From Candidatus Rhodoferax randersensis (GTDB taxonomy: Bacteria > Pseudomonadota > Gammaproteobacteria > Burkholderiales > Burkholderiaceae_C), in contig JADKEH010000013.1 of the NCBI GenBank assembly GCA_016718155.1, positions 62,001-126,000 on the forward strand: a stretch of 64,000 nucleotides of DNA, given 5' to 3'. A program made the position numbers and the translations under genes. Under the pieces are notes generated by a model. It was given only the letters and a program-made list of their open reading frames with translations. It was not told where the DNA came from and searched no databases. Below, piece after piece: positions 1 to 11,156 of the stretch; the stretch's first letter is position 1, and each line of letters starts with the position of its first letter.

Positions 1-2
1 AG

Positions 3-215
3 CAGTTCGCGGGGCGACAAGTTCTGGTGGAAAAGCAGGCCGAGGGTGTTTGGCTGATCCGCACCGCTACGGCGGCCCCCGACAACGAGCGCTGGCTACA
101 TGCCCCTTCGGCAGCTACCGACCTGGCCAAGGCTTTGGACTGGGCTTCCCGGAGTCAGCCCAACGATGCGGCGCTTGACCAGACGTTGAGCCGCCTCGCA
201 CGTGGCAAACGCTAA
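3..215 (+). CDS. Antitoxin-like protein, C-terminal part (5' end outside window)
   Basis: An open frame runs from the left edge without a stop and ends at TGA, so the start codon lies outside the window; a GTG at 27 is inside the frame and need not be the start. About 70 residues are visible, opening with FAGRQVLVEKQAEGVWLIR. That resembles the end of a small DNA-binding or AbrB-like antitoxin fold followed by an acidic/alanine-rich tail that would wrap a toxin. The last 14 bp overlap the next gene, the usual layout of a type II toxin-antitoxin operon with the antitoxin first. I do not recognise the family with certainty; the antitoxin role is inferred from size, overlap and partner. Confidence 0.45.
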   Translation, partial: QFAGRQVLVEKQAEGVWLIRTATAAPDNERWLHAPSAATDLAKALDWASRSQPNDAALDQTLSRLARGKR

Positions 216-528
216 GCCCGAGTTTGTAGTTCGCTTGGACCTGAACAACCCGGTCTTTCAGTCAAACCTGTTGCAACTACAAAAGGTAGAGCGCCACGCT
301 GCGCTTGATACGCTCAACAAGCTGCGCCAGCTCTATTGGAATCAGGTGTACCGTGACGACGGTCTCAAGTGGGCGAAGATCAGCAGCGTCAAGCCGCCCG
401 TCGGGGTGGATGCGATTTACTGCCTGCGCACTACCCAATCACGCCGTGCAACGGCTTACCGGGATGGTGGCTTCATTCGCTTGCTGGCGATTGCGCCTGA
501 TCATGACAGCACTTATGGGCGCAAGTAG
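202..528 (+). CDS. Putative toxin of a type II toxin-antitoxin pair
   Basis: A 108-residue protein with a GTG start inside the end of the preceding antitoxin-like gene, implying translational coupling. The C-terminal half contains YCLRTTQSRRATAYRDGGF followed by IRLLAIAPDHDSTYG, a basic strand-rich pattern like small ribonuclease toxins, but it is not a clear RelE, HigB or PemK match. It ends 5 bp from the convergent dienoyl-CoA isomerase gene. Toxin function is inferred from operon layout and size; a conserved protein of another kind remains possible. Confidence 0.45.
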   Translation: MANAKPEFVVRLDLNNPVFQSNLLQLQKVERHAALDTLNKLRQLYWNQVYRDDGLKWAKISSVKPPVGVDAIYCLRTTQSRRATAYRDGGFIRLLAIAPDHDSTYGRK

Positions 529-533
529 CGCCC

Positions 534-1346
534 TCAATCCTTGAACACCGCCGCCCGCTTGCTCATGTTGGCCATCATCGCCTCACCCAGGTCCTTGCTC
601 ATCAGCATGGCCGCGTTCCATGTGGCGATGTAGTTCAGGCCGTCGGCGACCGTGTGGTCGCGGGCGTAGGTGATCATTTCCTTGGTGCCGCGAATCGACA
701 GGGGCGATTTGGCGGCGATGCTCGCGGCAATCTCACGCACGCCGGCGTACAGCGCCTCGCGGGAGTCAAACACGCGGTTCACCAGGCGCATCTCGCGTGC
801 TTCCTCGGAACCAAATTTGCGCCCGGTGTAGGCCAGTTCGCGCGCCATGCCTTCGCCGATCAATCTGGGCAGGCGCTGCAGGGTGCCCACATCGGCGGTC
901 ATGCCGATGTCGATTTCCTTGATGGTGAAGCTGGCGTCGCTTGAGCAGTAACGCATGTCGGCGCAGGTGATCAGGTCGATGCCACCGCCCACGCAGGCGC
1001 CGTGAATGGCGGCCAGCACCGGCTTGCGGCAGCGCTCCAGACTGGTGAGATCGTCTTGCAGTTCCAGGATCAGGCGGCGCAGCGCTTCGCGGGTGCGGCC
1101 GTCGCACTCGTTCTGGATCTGCGGCCCCAGGCCCATCATCATCTGTAGGTCGATGCCGGCGGTGAACAGCCGGCCTTCGCCCTGCAGGATGGCCACGCGC
1201 GCCTCGGGCGTTTCGTCGACCCAACGGAAGGCCTTGCGCAGGTCTTGCCACATGGCGGCGTTCATGGCGTTGGCCTTCTCGGGGCGATTCAGGCGCACGG
1301 TGGCGATGTGGTCTTCCAGGGTGACGGTGAGGGTTTCGTAGTTCAT
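534..1346 (-). CDS. Crotonase-family dienoyl-CoA isomerase (ECH1-like)
   Basis: A 270-residue crotonase-fold enzyme. The open frame extends 27 codons further upstream, but those codons translate a palindromic repeat, so I start at MNYETLTV. It has the oxyanion-hole stretches FTAGIDLQ and HGACVGGGIDLI. Three acidic residues, D124, E144 and D152, keep exactly the spacing (20 and 8 residues) of D176, E196 and D204 in rat delta3,5-delta2,4-dienoyl-CoA isomerase, and the flanking ADVGTLQRLP matches that subfamily. It should shift double bonds in odd-position unsaturated fatty acyl-CoAs to give 2,4-dienoyl-CoA, the substrate of the FadH-type reductase encoded just upstream on the same strand. A plain enoyl-CoA hydratase is less likely. 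Confidence 0.88.
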   Translation of the reverse strand: MNYETLTVTLEDHIATVRLNRPEKANAMNAAMWQDLRKAFRWVDETPEARVAILQGEGRLFTAGIDLQMMMGLGPQIQNECDGRTREALRRLILELQDDLTSLERCRKPVLAAIHGACVGGGIDLITCADMRYCSSDASFTIKEIDIGMTADVGTLQRLPRLIGEGMARELAYTGRKFGSEEAREMRLVNRVFDSREALYAGVREIAASIAAKSPLSIRGTKEMITYARDHTVADGLNYIATWNAAMLMSKDLGEAMMANMSKRAAVFKD

Positions 1347-1381
1347 TTGGTGTCTTTCGAATTCGGTGGTGATCAAGGGCT

Positions 1382-1458
1382 CGTCATTGCGAGCGTAGCG
1401 CGGCAATCCATCGCTGCGTCGCGCCACCGTGGATTGCCGCGCTACGCTCGCAATGACG
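1382..1458. repeat. REP-like palindrome, copy 1
   Basis: A perfect 29-bp inverted repeat (arms 1382-1410 and 1430-1458, 19-bp loop) containing GTCATTGCGAGCGTAGCGC. It lies between the fadH-like gene and the downstream isomerase gene. The same family recurs at 7116 and 43123. As RNA it would form a very stable hairpin, which could separate expression of the two genes or stabilise the upstream transcript. Confidence 0.85.
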
Positions 1459-1507
1459 GGAAGCGCGCAATGACCGGGGGCCGGGGGGTTGGCCCTTGGT
1501 GGTGTAC

Positions 1508-4121
<2,614 letters not shown>

Positions 4122-4168
4122 GTTGAGCTGTACACTGGCACAAATTGGTGGGAGTTGGACCATTCGGC

Positions 4169-4185
4169 GAGATACAATGTATCTC
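4169..4185. promoter_or_regulatory. Palindromic operator of the relB/yafQ operon
   Basis: GAGATACAATGTATCTC is a perfect 7-bp inverted repeat with a 3-bp centre, 22 bp before the antitoxin start and overlapping a -10-like TACAAT. RelB/DinJ antitoxins are ribbon-helix-helix proteins that autoregulate through such palindromes, so this is the expected operator. Confidence 0.65.
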
Positions 4186-4207
4186 ACTACTTACGCGAAA
4201 GGCGATT

Positions 4208-4486
4208 ATGGCGACATCATCCATGGTTCACGTCCGCGTGGACGAAAGCATCAAGATACAGGCCACGGAGACTTTGGCGGCAATGGGTTTGTCTGTGTCG
4301 GATGCGGTTCGCGTGTTCCTGACCCGCGTGGTCGCTGAGAAGCAAATTCCCTTTGCGCTCAAGGTTCCCAACAGTGAAACGCGTGCCGCGATGGGCGAGG
4401 CCGATAACATCGTGCGCGCGCATCGCGCTCGTTTCAGTACCGCTGCCGAGCTGTTTGATGACCTCGAAAAGAACAGCCGAAAGTAA
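4208..4486 (+). CDS. RelB/DinJ-family antitoxin
   Basis: A 92-residue protein. The N-terminal VHVRVDESIKIQATETLAAM followed by GLSVSDAVRVFLTRV is the ribbon-helix-helix DNA-binding pattern of RelB/DinJ antitoxins; the C-terminal part (RAHRARFSTAAELFDDLEK) is the flexible toxin-wrapping tail. The ATG at 4208 is preceded by AAAGG and fits the family start; a longer frame from 4145 would add unrelated residues and read through the operator. The gene overlaps the downstream toxin by 29 bp. It should neutralise the YafQ-like toxin and repress its own promoter through the palindrome at 4169. Confidence 0.9.
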   Translation: MATSSMVHVRVDESIKIQATETLAAMGLSVSDAVRVFLTRVVAEKQIPFALKVPNSETRAAMGEADNIVRAHRARFSTAAELFDDLEKNSRK

Positions 4487-4787
4487 GCGCGCCTCATTGC
4501 TCCGAGCGGCAGACTACGCCCGGTCGTTCTTGAAGGATTGGCAGCGCTTGTCCCGCTCCGGTCGCTACGACATGTACCGGCTCAAGGAGGTGATGCTGTC
4601 GTTGGTCTCCAACGATGGCCCACTCGGCGCAGAGTGGCTTGATCATGCACTGGGCGGCGAGTGGGTGGGACACCGGGAGTGCCATGTTGGCGGCGACTTT
4701 CTTTTGCTGTACCGGCTCGACGACGACGGGAAACACGGTTTGGTCGTGTTTGTTCGCACGGGCACCCATGCTGAGCTGTTCGAATGA
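4458..4787 (+). CDS. YafQ-family mRNA interferase toxin
   Basis: A 109-residue RelE-superfamily toxin. The C-terminal half follows E. coli YafQ closely: WLDHALGGEWVGHRECHV, then GDFLLLYRL and FVRTGTHAELF. The residues corresponding to the YafQ catalytic histidines and aspartate (H50, H63, D67, H87 and F91 in E. coli numbering) are all present; the residue matching W68 is Phe. It should cleave mRNA at the ribosomal A site. The start at 4458, inside the antitoxin gene, matches the family length; the frame further upstream translates the antitoxin in another phase. Confidence 0.88.
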   Translation: MTSKRTAESKRASLLRAADYARSFLKDWQRLSRSGRYDMYRLKEVMLSLVSNDGPLGAEWLDHALGGEWVGHRECHVGGDFLLLYRLDDDGKHGLVVFVRTGTHAELFE

Positions 4788-4815
4788 GGGGCCAAAGCGA
4801 CCCGTATTGATCCTC

Positions 4816-5358
4816 ATGTCCTTAGCCCACGCCGTCCTCACCTCCCTGATCGAGAAATCGTCCTCCGGCTACGATCTGGCGCGACGTTTTGACAAGTCGA
4901 TTGGTTACTTCTGGCACGCCTCCCATCAGCAAATCTACCGTGAGTTGGCGCGCATGGAGACGGCCGGCTGGATCGAATCCAGTGTGCCGGCCGATGCCGG
5001 AAAGACCCGCAAGCGCGAGTACCGGGTGTTGCCCGCTGGGCGCAAGGAACTGAAGCGCTGGGTTGGTGAAGCCTCCGCCCCGATGGACCTGCGTGACGAG
5101 TTCATGGTCAAGCTGCGCGCCGATGCGGCCCTGGGTGGCTTGAGCCTGCAAGGCGAATTGCGTCGACGCATCGGCATGCACATGGAGCGGCTGCAACAAT
5201 ACCGCGACATCGAAGCGCGCGATTTCACCCCGCAGCGACTGAGCACGCGTGCTGCCCGCATCCACCACATGATCTTGAAGAAGGGCATCCTGTACGAGGA
5301 AGGCTCGATTGCGTGGGGGGTGGAGATGTTGGCGGTGTTGGAGACTCCTTACCCATGA
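4816..5358 (+). CDS. PadR-family transcriptional regulator
   Basis: A 180-residue protein. Residues 1-90 form the PadR winged helix (SLAHAVLTSLIEKSSSGYDL, then HASHQQIYRELARMETAGWI and a basic wing). The rest is the alpha-helical dimerisation domain of the AphA/PadR type (VirR-like C-terminal). PadR proteins are usually repressors released by small aromatic or lipophilic ligands. It begins 28 bp after the toxin gene and overlaps the next gene by ATGA. The dyads upstream of fadH are a plausible target, which would imply the toxin-antitoxin pair was inserted between regulator and target (inference). Confidence 0.88.
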   Translation: MSLAHAVLTSLIEKSSSGYDLARRFDKSIGYFWHASHQQIYRELARMETAGWIESSVPADAGKTRKREYRVLPAGRKELKRWVGEASAPMDLRDEFMVKLRADAALGGLSLQGELRRRIGMHMERLQQYRDIEARDFTPQRLSTRAARIHHMILKKGILYEEGSIAWGVEMLAVLETPYP

Positions 5359-5975
5359 CACTTCGCACCCTTCACCGCAGCTCGGCGATACTGATCGCGC
5401 TGTTCGCCTTTGTGCACATTGCCAACCACCTCGCTGGCATGGCCGGCGTGGCCACACACATTGCATTCATGGACGCGGCGCGCTTGGTGTACCGCAACCT
5501 GGTGGTCGAGATCGTGCTGCTGATGTGCGTAGCGTTTCAGGTCGGCAGTGGCCTGACCCTTGCGCTGCGGGGCTGGCGGCTGCGGCGGGGTTTTGTGCCC
5601 TGGCTGCAGGCCTTGTCGGGGGCCTACCTGTCGTTCTTTCTGTTGGTGCACGTCGGCGCGATCCTGTCGGGACGGGTGCTGCTGAATCTGGACACCAACT
5701 TCTACTTTGCGGCGGCCGGGTTCCACGTGCCGCCGTACCCGTATTTTTTTGTCCCGTACTACTTTTTCGCGGTAGTGGCGCTGTTCGCGCATCTGGGTTG
5801 CGCGGCGTACTGGCAGGTGCAGCATCGGCCTGGTCTCACGCGTGTGCTGGTGATCGCGATTCCCACGGCGGTTGCGGCGGTGGTGGCGCTGCTGATTGTG
5901 CTGCTGCTGGCAGGCAAACTGCAGCCGGTCGAGGTGCCGGCCAAGTACAAGGCAACCTATGGTGCGTTCAAGTAG
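5355..5975 (+). CDS. Small integral membrane protein, cytochrome-b-like
   Basis: A 206-residue hydrophobic protein with about five membrane helices (near residues 7-27, 50-68, 88-108, 130-150 and 165-190). Histidines sit in or near helices (HIANHLAG, LLVHVGAI), suggesting heme ligation like the membrane anchors of succinate dehydrogenase or small cytochrome b subunits, but no family signature is certain. Its ATG overlaps the PadR stop (ATGA), so it is translationally coupled to the regulator. Function unknown; heme binding is inference only. Confidence 0.75.
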   Translation: MTLRTLHRSSAILIALFAFVHIANHLAGMAGVATHIAFMDAARLVYRNLVVEIVLLMCVAFQVGSGLTLALRGWRLRRGFVPWLQALSGAYLSFFLLVHVGAILSGRVLLNLDTNFYFAAAGFHVPPYPYFFVPYYFFAVVALFAHLGCAAYWQVQHRPGLTRVLVIAIPTAVAAVVALLIVLLLAGKLQPVEVPAKYKATYGAFK

Positions 5976-6132
5976 CGACCTGCTGATGCAAGGCAGCCCG
6001 GGACGCTTTGCTCGCTATGGAGTGGTTTCTGGCAGAACGCGGCGCTGAACCTGGTATTCGGGCTGCTGTTTGCGCCGGCGTCGATCGCGACGAAGGCCTT
6101 GATGCGAAACGGTCGGACTAGCAGGTCGCTGG

Positions 6133-7056
6133 CTATGGAGCGAGCGCGAGCTGCCGAGCACTGTCGAAACGCCGGACGCTGCCACGGAGCGGGTCGGTGA
6201 ATTCGATCGACTTGGCAAGCAATTGCAGTGGGCGCTCGTAGTCGATGTGCCCTTCTGGGGTCAGCGTGGGATACAGACCGTCGCCGAGGATCGGAAGGCC
6301 CAGCGCCGCCATGTGCACGCGCAACTGGTGGCGCTGGCCGGTGACGGGTTCAAGTCGGTAGTGGCCCAGCAGCTGGCCGTCGTGTCTGCGTGTTTCCAGC
6401 AGGGTGATGTGGGTGGTGGCATTGGACGCGCCGTCCACTTCGCGCTGCAGCATGAAGTGCCCGGCCTCTTCGATCCGGCTGTGCCGGGTCAGCGGCAGCC
6501 GCAGGTCGGCCCGCACGGGCGCGACGGCCTCATAACGCTTGTGTACCTGGCGCTGGCGAAACAAGGCTTGGTAGGCATCGCGTGTTGCCTTTTGCAGCGA
6601 GAACAAAACGAGCCCCGCAGTGTCGCGGTCAATGCGGTGAATCGGACTCAAGGCGTCAATGCCGAGTTGACGCTTGAGGCGCACCAGCACGGTTTCCTGC
6701 AGGTAGTTCCCGGAAGGGGCCACCGGCAAGAAGTGCGGCTTGTCCACCACCAGAAGGTGCTCGTCCTGAAACAGGATGGTGGCCTCGAAGGGAATGGGTG
6801 TCTCGACCGGCACATCGCGGTAGTAGTACAGCCGAAGGTGGTGCTGGTAGGGGCGCTGCACGGTCACGGCGGCGCCATGCTCATCCCATACCTCCCCGGC
6901 TGCCATCCGAGCCTGCCAGCGTTCGCGTGGAATCGCCGTGAAACGTTCACTCAGAAAGTCCAGCATGGTCGGCCAGGAGCCACTGGGCAGCCCGACGCAG
7001 CTCGGTCCCACGCCATCGCGGGTGGGCGGCATGAAGTGCCCGCTTGGCTGGGTCAT
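6133..7056 (-). CDS. RluA-family RNA pseudouridine synthase
   Basis: A 307-residue enzyme. The catalytic motif HRIDRDTAGLVLFS contains the conserved Asp of the RluA family, and VTGQRHQLRVHMAALGLPILGD is the second conserved block. An N-terminal segment (SERFTAIPRERWQARMAAG) resembles an S4-like element. It should isomerise uridine in rRNA or tRNA; the exact target cannot be read from sequence. It is isolated on the minus strand, followed upstream by a REP-like palindrome. The region 5976-6132 between this gene and its convergent neighbour holds no gene I can support. Confidence 0.9.
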   Translation of the reverse strand: MTQPSGHFMPPTRDGVGPSCVGLPSGSWPTMLDFLSERFTAIPRERWQARMAAGEVWDEHGAAVTVQRPYQHHLRLYYYRDVPVETPIPFEATILFQDEHLLVVDKPHFLPVAPSGNYLQETVLVRLKRQLGIDALSPIHRIDRDTAGLVLFSLQKATRDAYQALFRQRQVHKRYEAVAPVRADLRLPLTRHSRIEEAGHFMLQREVDGASNATTHITLLETRRHDGQLLGHYRLEPVTGQRHQLRVHMAALGLPILGDGLYPTLTPEGHIDYERPLQLLAKSIEFTDPLRGSVRRFDSARQLALAP

Positions 7057-7115
7057 GGTTTTGCGCGTTGCGCCATGGAGCCGAAGGACGCCGAGGCGGG
7101 AGTTCCAAGTAGCTT

Positions 7116-7190
7116 GTCATTGCGAGCGTAGCGCGGCAATCCACTTATGCGGCGCACGATTATGGATTGCCGCGCTGCGCTCGCAATGAC
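7116..7190. repeat. REP-like palindrome, copy 2
   Basis: A 28-bp inverted repeat (7116-7143 and 7163-7190, one mismatch, 19-bp loop) of the same family as copy 1, followed by a degenerate extra right half-arm near 7200-7215 (GCGCTCGCAACGACGG). It sits between trmB and the pseudouridine synthase gene, both on the minus strand. Confidence 0.83.
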
Positions 7191-7225
7191 GGGCACGACT
7201 GCGCTCGCAACGACGGTATGCAAGT

Positions 7226-8041
7226 TCACGTTTCCTGGACGCGCTCAAACACCAGGTCCCAGACGCCGTGCCCGAGCTTGAGGCCGCGGTTCTCGAATTT
7301 GGTCAGGGGCCGGTAGTGTGGCTTGGGGGCGTAGCCTTCCAGCTCGGGCTGGCTTGTCGCTGCGCGGTTTTTGAGCAAGGGCTCGGCGCTCAGCACTTCA
7401 AGTATCTGCTCGGCATAGGGCTTCCAATCGGTGGCGCAGTGCAGGTAGCCGCCGATCTTGAGACGCGCCGCCAGCTTGGCTACCAGGGGCGGCTGGATCA
7501 GTCGGCGTTTGTTGTGCTTGGTCTTGTGCCAGGGGTCGGGGAAGAAGATGTGAATGCCGTCCAGGCTTTGCTTGGGCAGCATATGGTCGATGACCTCGAC
7601 CGCGTCGTGCGCACAGATGCGGATGTTTTGCAGCTGCTGCTCGCCAATGCGCTTGAGCAGCGCGCCAACGCCGGGTTCGTGGACTTCGCAGCACAGGAAG
7701 TTGGTCTCGGGCAACAGCGCGGCAATGTGCGCGGTGGCCTCGCCCATGCCAAATCCAATCTCCAGCACCACCGGCCGCGGTGTGCTGCTGGAGAAGGCTG
7801 CCGCAAGGTCAATCTCGGTCGGCTGGTAGGGCAGCAGGAACTGCGGGCCCAGCTCTTCAAAGGCCTTGGCTTGGCCAAGGGTGGTACGACCGGCGCGGCG
7901 CACAAAACTCTTGATGGTGCGGCGAAACGGGATGTCCTGCGGCGCGTGGTTGGCAAACGCGGCGGCGAAGGCCTCGTCGTCGGCGCTGGGCTTGGGGTCG
8001 GTAGAGGGAGAGGGGGAAGGGGAGAGGGCGGCGTGTCCCAT
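7226..8041 (-). CDS. trmB: tRNA (guanine-N7-)-methyltransferase
   Basis: A 271-residue SAM-dependent methyltransferase that makes m7G46 in tRNA. The SAM-binding motif is [30 protein letters not shown] is the TrmB signature with substrate-binding basic residues, and [10 protein letters not shown] follows as expected. The start at 8041 gives a low-complexity Ser/Pro-rich N-terminal tail before the conserved [12 protein letters not shown] block; a longer frame exists but would be atypical. It lies downstream of gluQ on the same strand, so two tRNA-modification genes are neighbours. Confidence 0.95.
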   Translation of the reverse strand: MGHAALSPSPSPSTDPKPSADDEAFAAAFANHAPQDIPFRRTIKSFVRRAGRTTLGQAKAFEELGPQFLLPYQPTEIDLAAAFSSSTPRPVVLEIGFGMGEATAHIAALLPETNFLCCEVHEPGVGALLKRIGEQQLQNIRICAHDAVEVIDHMLPKQSLDGIHIFFPDPWHKTKHNKRRLIQPPLVAKLAARLKIGGYLHCATDWKPYAEQILEVLSAEPLLKNRAATSQPELEGYAPKPHYRPLTKFENRGLKLGHGVWDLVFERVQET

Positions 8042-8130
8042 GTTGGATTCCTGATACGTGTGCGGCGCTGGCGTGGGTCGCCCGGCCTGCATTATCGGGC
8101 AGGTGCCTGCCGGCCTGTTGCTGGGCGGGC

Positions 8131-9093
8131 CTAGCGGGCTGGATGGGTCATGCCGAAGCGCTCGTCCCACTGGCTGGTCCAGGCCGACAGTGCCTGCGCC
8201 AGCGACCCGGTCTGTGGCGTCAAACCCAGCGTTTGCGCGGCGGCGTTGAGTGCGACCAGGGGCTGGCTGGTATCCAGCGCGGCGGCACCGTTTTGCTTGG
8301 AGAGTTTCTCGCCGTTGCGGCCCAGTACCAGAGGCGTGTGCAGGTAACGGGGGGTGGGCAGACTCAGGGCGCGCTGCAGGGCGATCTGGCGCGCGGTGTT
8401 GTCGGCCAAGTCTTCGCCACGCACCACGTCGGTGATGTGCTGGTCGGCATCATCAACGACCACCGCCAGCTGGTAGGCAAACAGGCCATCGGCGCGGCGC
8501 AGCACAAAATCGCCAACGTCGCGGGTGACATCCTGGACTTGCGTGCCCAGGCGCCGGTCGGTCCAATGGATCATTCGGCCTGCTTCGTCGACCGCTCTGG
8601 TTGTGATAGCGTCTCTGTAAGCACCCAAGCCACTTTCAGACCATTTTGACAATGAAGGTGAGGTGCGAAAACGCCACGCGCGCGCTGCTCGCCCGTGCAG
8701 CCCGTCGCGGCAGGTGCCGGGGTAGATCAGCTCGCCGTGCCGTGGTCGCGATGATCCTTGCGCAGCCCATGCTTCCTCAATGTCCCTGCGCGAGCAGGCG
8801 CAGGGGTAGGCCAGATTGCGCGCCACCAGTTGGTCCAGCGCAGCCTGGTACAGCGCGGTGCGCTGGGTTTGGTAGACCGGTGGCTGGTCGCTGACCAGGC
8901 CGAGGTCGGCCAGTTGTCGCAGGATGAGCTGGTCCATGCCGGGCAGGCAGCGCGTGCTGTCCACGTCCTCGATGCGCACCAGCCACTGGCCGTGGTGCGC
9001 CCGTGCATCGAGCCAACTCGCCAGCGCCGCCACCAGCGAGCCCGCGTGAAGCGCCCCGGTCGGTGAGGGTGCGAACCTGCCGATGTAGCTCAC
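8131..9093 (-). CDS. gluQ: Glutamyl-Q tRNA(Asp) synthetase
   Basis: A 320-residue truncated GluRS paralogue that attaches Glu to queuosine in tRNA-Asp. It has the nucleotide-binding [17 protein letters not shown] (HIGH-like), zinc-type cysteines in YPCACSRRD and YPGTC, and KLSKQNG (KMSKS-like). The GTG start at 9093 overlaps the upstream stop as GTGA, which decides the start and implies coupled translation. A variable insertion (around [15 protein letters not shown]) separates the Cys region from [14 protein letters not shown]; length variation at this loop is expected in the family. It belongs to the same transcript as the FAD oxidoreductase gene. Confidence 0.94.
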   Translation of the reverse strand: MSYIGRFAPSPTGALHAGSLVAALASWLDARAHHGQWLVRIEDVDSTRCLPGMDQLILRQLADLGLVSDQPPVYQTQRTALYQAALDQLVARNLAYPCACSRRDIEEAWAAQGSSRPRHGELIYPGTCRDGLHGRAARAWRFRTSPSLSKWSESGLGAYRDAITTRAVDEAGRMIHWTDRRLGTQVQDVTRDVGDFVLRRADGLFAYQLAVVVDDADQHITDVVRGEDLADNTARQIALQRALSLPTPRYLHTPLVLGRNGEKLSKQNGAAALDTSQPLVALNAAAQTLGLTPQTGSLAQALSAWTSQWDERFGMTHPAR

Positions 9094-10127
9094 GCCACTC
9101 GCAGCGCCAGCTCCAGTCCGGAGACGAAGGCGTCCTCCACCCGGTGGCCGATGCACCAGTCGCCGCAGGCGCCGATGCCGGACTTGGCGTCCCACAGATG
9201 CGTCTTGTTCAGAGGCTGCATGGTCTTGGCGTAACGCCAGCGATGGGTTTGGGTGAACGAGGGTTGTGCCCGAATGCCGGTGACCTCGGCAAAAGCCTTG
9301 AGCAGCTTGGCTTCGACTCGCGCGTTGTCGTCTTCCAGGTGCTCTTGTGACCAGGCGGCGCTGGCTTGCACGGTCCAGCGCTCGATCGACTTGCGCCCGG
9401 GCTTGGAGGATTCGCGGGCCAGCCAAGCCATGCGGTGGTGCGTGCTGCGCGCGGCGTTCCATTGCGGCCCCAGGCTGGACATGCCGGGTTGCATGGCGTT
9501 GGGAAAGGCCAGCATCAGCGTCCAGCACGGCGCCATCTTGACGGTTTCCATCAGTTGGCCAAGCCCGGTGGCAATTTTGGAAGACGCCAGCAGGTCGTGG
9601 GCCTGGGGCGCAGGAGTGGCCAGCAACACGGCATCAAAACCACAGAAGACCTGGCGCGCATCGTTGGCGCCCTCGGTGCGCAACTGCCAGCGCGTCACAC
9701 TCATGGGATCGCGCTCGATGCCGGTTACGCGTGTCTGCAGGATGATCTGTTCGCCCAGCGGCTGCGCCCAACGGCTGACCAGCGCGCTCATGGCTGGTCG
9801 CGGCACCCAATGCGGATCCTTGGAGGGCAGGCTCGCGGCCGCAACGCGGCCAAGCTCGTCAAGCACGCGCACGGTGTTGGCGCTCCAGGGCTTGCACAGG
9901 CCGGGAACGGTTTCCAAAGCACTGGCAAAACGCGCGTCGCGCACGGTGAAGTACTGGGCGCCGTGGTCAAACGTGCCAAACGGGCTTTCGCGCGTGGCCA
10001 TGCGACCGCTGACACCCGCGCTTTTTTCGAACAGGGTGACGTGGTGACCCGCCTGCGCCAACGTACGGGCGCAGGTCACGCCGGCCATACCAGCGCCCAC
10101 AATGGCGATGCGTCGAGAGTGGGTCAT
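9090..10127 (-). CDS. FAD-dependent oxidoreductase, renalase/amine-oxidase-like
   Basis: A 345-residue flavoprotein with an N-terminal dinucleotide site [17 protein letters not shown], then [13 protein letters not shown] and FDHGAQYFT, typical of renalase-like NAD(P)/FAD-dependent proteins. The C-terminal end, RYAKTMQPL and then [21 protein letters not shown], is the closing FAD contact. Substrate unknown. No membrane segment or signal peptide. It overlaps gluQ by GTGA, so the two are co-translated. Confidence 0.88.
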   Translation of the reverse strand: MTHSRRIAIVGAGMAGVTCARTLAQAGHHVTLFEKSAGVSGRMATRESPFGTFDHGAQYFTVRDARFASALETVPGLCKPWSANTVRVLDELGRVAAASLPSKDPHWVPRPAMSALVSRWAQPLGEQIILQTRVTGIERDPMSVTRWQLRTEGANDARQVFCGFDAVLLATPAPQAHDLLASSKIATGLGQLMETVKMAPCWTLMLAFPNAMQPGMSSLGPQWNAARSTHHRMAWLARESSKPGRKSIERWTVQASAAWSQEHLEDDNARVEAKLLKAFAEVTGIRAQPSFTQTHRWRYAKTMQPLNKTHLWDAKSGIGACGDWCIGHRVEDAFVSGLELALRVA

Positions 10128-10186
10128 GGGATGGGTCTCCAGTAGTTATATGGTTCACACTTTACACGCCAGCGGCCGCTTTGCGC

Positions 10187-11125
10187 TCATGGACCCAGGT
10201 GTCGTGTCAAAAGCGCGGCCCGCGTGGTCGGGCTTTCGAGTTGTTTCAACCACCATTGCAGCGCCAGTCCGAGCACGGACTTGGGGCTTTGGCGCCAGGC
10301 ATAGTTCACCCTTACCTGGCGCACCGGCCGCTCGGTCTGGCGCACCACGAGCCGCCCGGTCTGGATGTAGGGGCCGGCCAGACACTCCGGTAAAAAGCCA
10401 CCACCGAGGCCGCGCAGTTGTGCGTCCAGCTTGGCCTGCATGGTAGCCACCGTCAGCACGTCCTGGCCACCCAGCAGGCCGAAGGTCATACCGCCTCCGC
10501 GTTGCACCGTGTCGGCCACGGCAACACCACGGTGTTGCCCGATGACGCTGTCCTTGATCGGCTGGTTGGCTTGTGCCAAGGGATGATGGGGCGCCACCGC
10601 GTAAACAAATCGGACTTCGCCCAAGGGCTTGGTGTGTACATCTGTATGGGTGGTGCTGTCGGCCACACCGATGGCCAGATCGGCCTGGCCCGAGGTCAGG
10701 GCCTCCAGCGTGCCGGACAGGGCCTCGTCGCGAAGGCGCAGTCGGGTTGGGGGAGTTGGCGCAAGAAAACTGGCGCACAACTCCATCACGGTGGCTGGCG
10801 CAATGATGCTGTCGATAGCAATGGTGAACTGTGGCTCCCAGCCAGTGGCCACGCGTTTGACGCGATTGGCCACGGCGTCGATTTCAAGGAGCAGGCGATT
10901 GCCTTCACTGAGTAACTCCGCCCCGGCCTCGGTCATGCGTGCCTGGCGCGAACTGCGGTCATATAGCAGCACATCCAGCGCGTCCTCAATCTGACGCACG
11001 CGGTAGGTCAGGGCACTGGGCACCAGGCCAAGCACCCGCGCTGCCGCCGCAAAGCTCCCTGCCTTGGCAATGGTCTGCAGCATGGCGAGCGCGTCCGGCG
11101 TCAGTACATCGCGTGCGGTTTGCAT
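10187..11125 (-). CDS. LysR-family transcriptional regulator
   Basis: A 312-residue LysR protein. Residues 10-70 contain the winged helix (LQTIAKAGSFAAAARVLGL, then PSALTYRVRQIEDAL) followed by a periplasmic-binding-like effector domain. It is transcribed divergently from the pirin gene with a 105-bp shared promoter region holding a T-N11-A dyad at 11142, the classic LysR arrangement in which the regulator controls the divergent operon. The likely target is pirin plus flavodoxin; the ligand may be a quinone or electrophile (inference from those targets). Confidence 0.92.
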   Translation of the reverse strand: MQTARDVLTPDALAMLQTIAKAGSFAAAARVLGLVPSALTYRVRQIEDALDVLLYDRSSRQARMTEAGAELLSEGNRLLLEIDAVANRVKRVATGWEPQFTIAIDSIIAPATVMELCASFLAPTPPTRLRLRDEALSGTLEALTSGQADLAIGVADSTTHTDVHTKPLGEVRFVYAVAPHHPLAQANQPIKDSVIGQHRGVAVADTVQRGGGMTFGLLGGQDVLTVATMQAKLDAQLRGLGGGFLPECLAGPYIQTGRLVVRQTERPVRQVRVNYAWRQSPKSVLGLALQWWLKQLESPTTRAALLTRHLGP

Positions 11126-11141
11126 GATGGTTTGCCTCAGG

Positions 11142-11156
11142 TTGCAAATATTTGAA
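11142..11156. promoter_or_regulatory. Candidate LysR operator (T-N11-A dyad)
   Basis: TTGCAAATATTTGAA is a near-perfect AT-rich palindrome containing TGCAAATATTTGA, a T-N11-A box, 16 bp upstream of the LysR start and 74 bp upstream of pirin. Position and form suit autorepression and divergent activation. Confidence 0.6.

Noticed and set aside
1347..1427. N-terminal extension of the dienoyl-CoA isomerase (ARRSDGLPRYARND)
   Set aside because: It translates the REP-like palindrome; the family begins at the ATG at 1346.
5976..6132. Hydrophobic fragment NLVFGLLFAPASIATKALMR on the plus strand
   Set aside because: It might be a gene remnant, but it has no start codon in frame and is too short to assign.
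8560..8700. Insertion loop in GluQ considered as a mobile mini-insert
   Set aside because: The sequence does not match the addA palindrome and the loop is naturally variable in the family.
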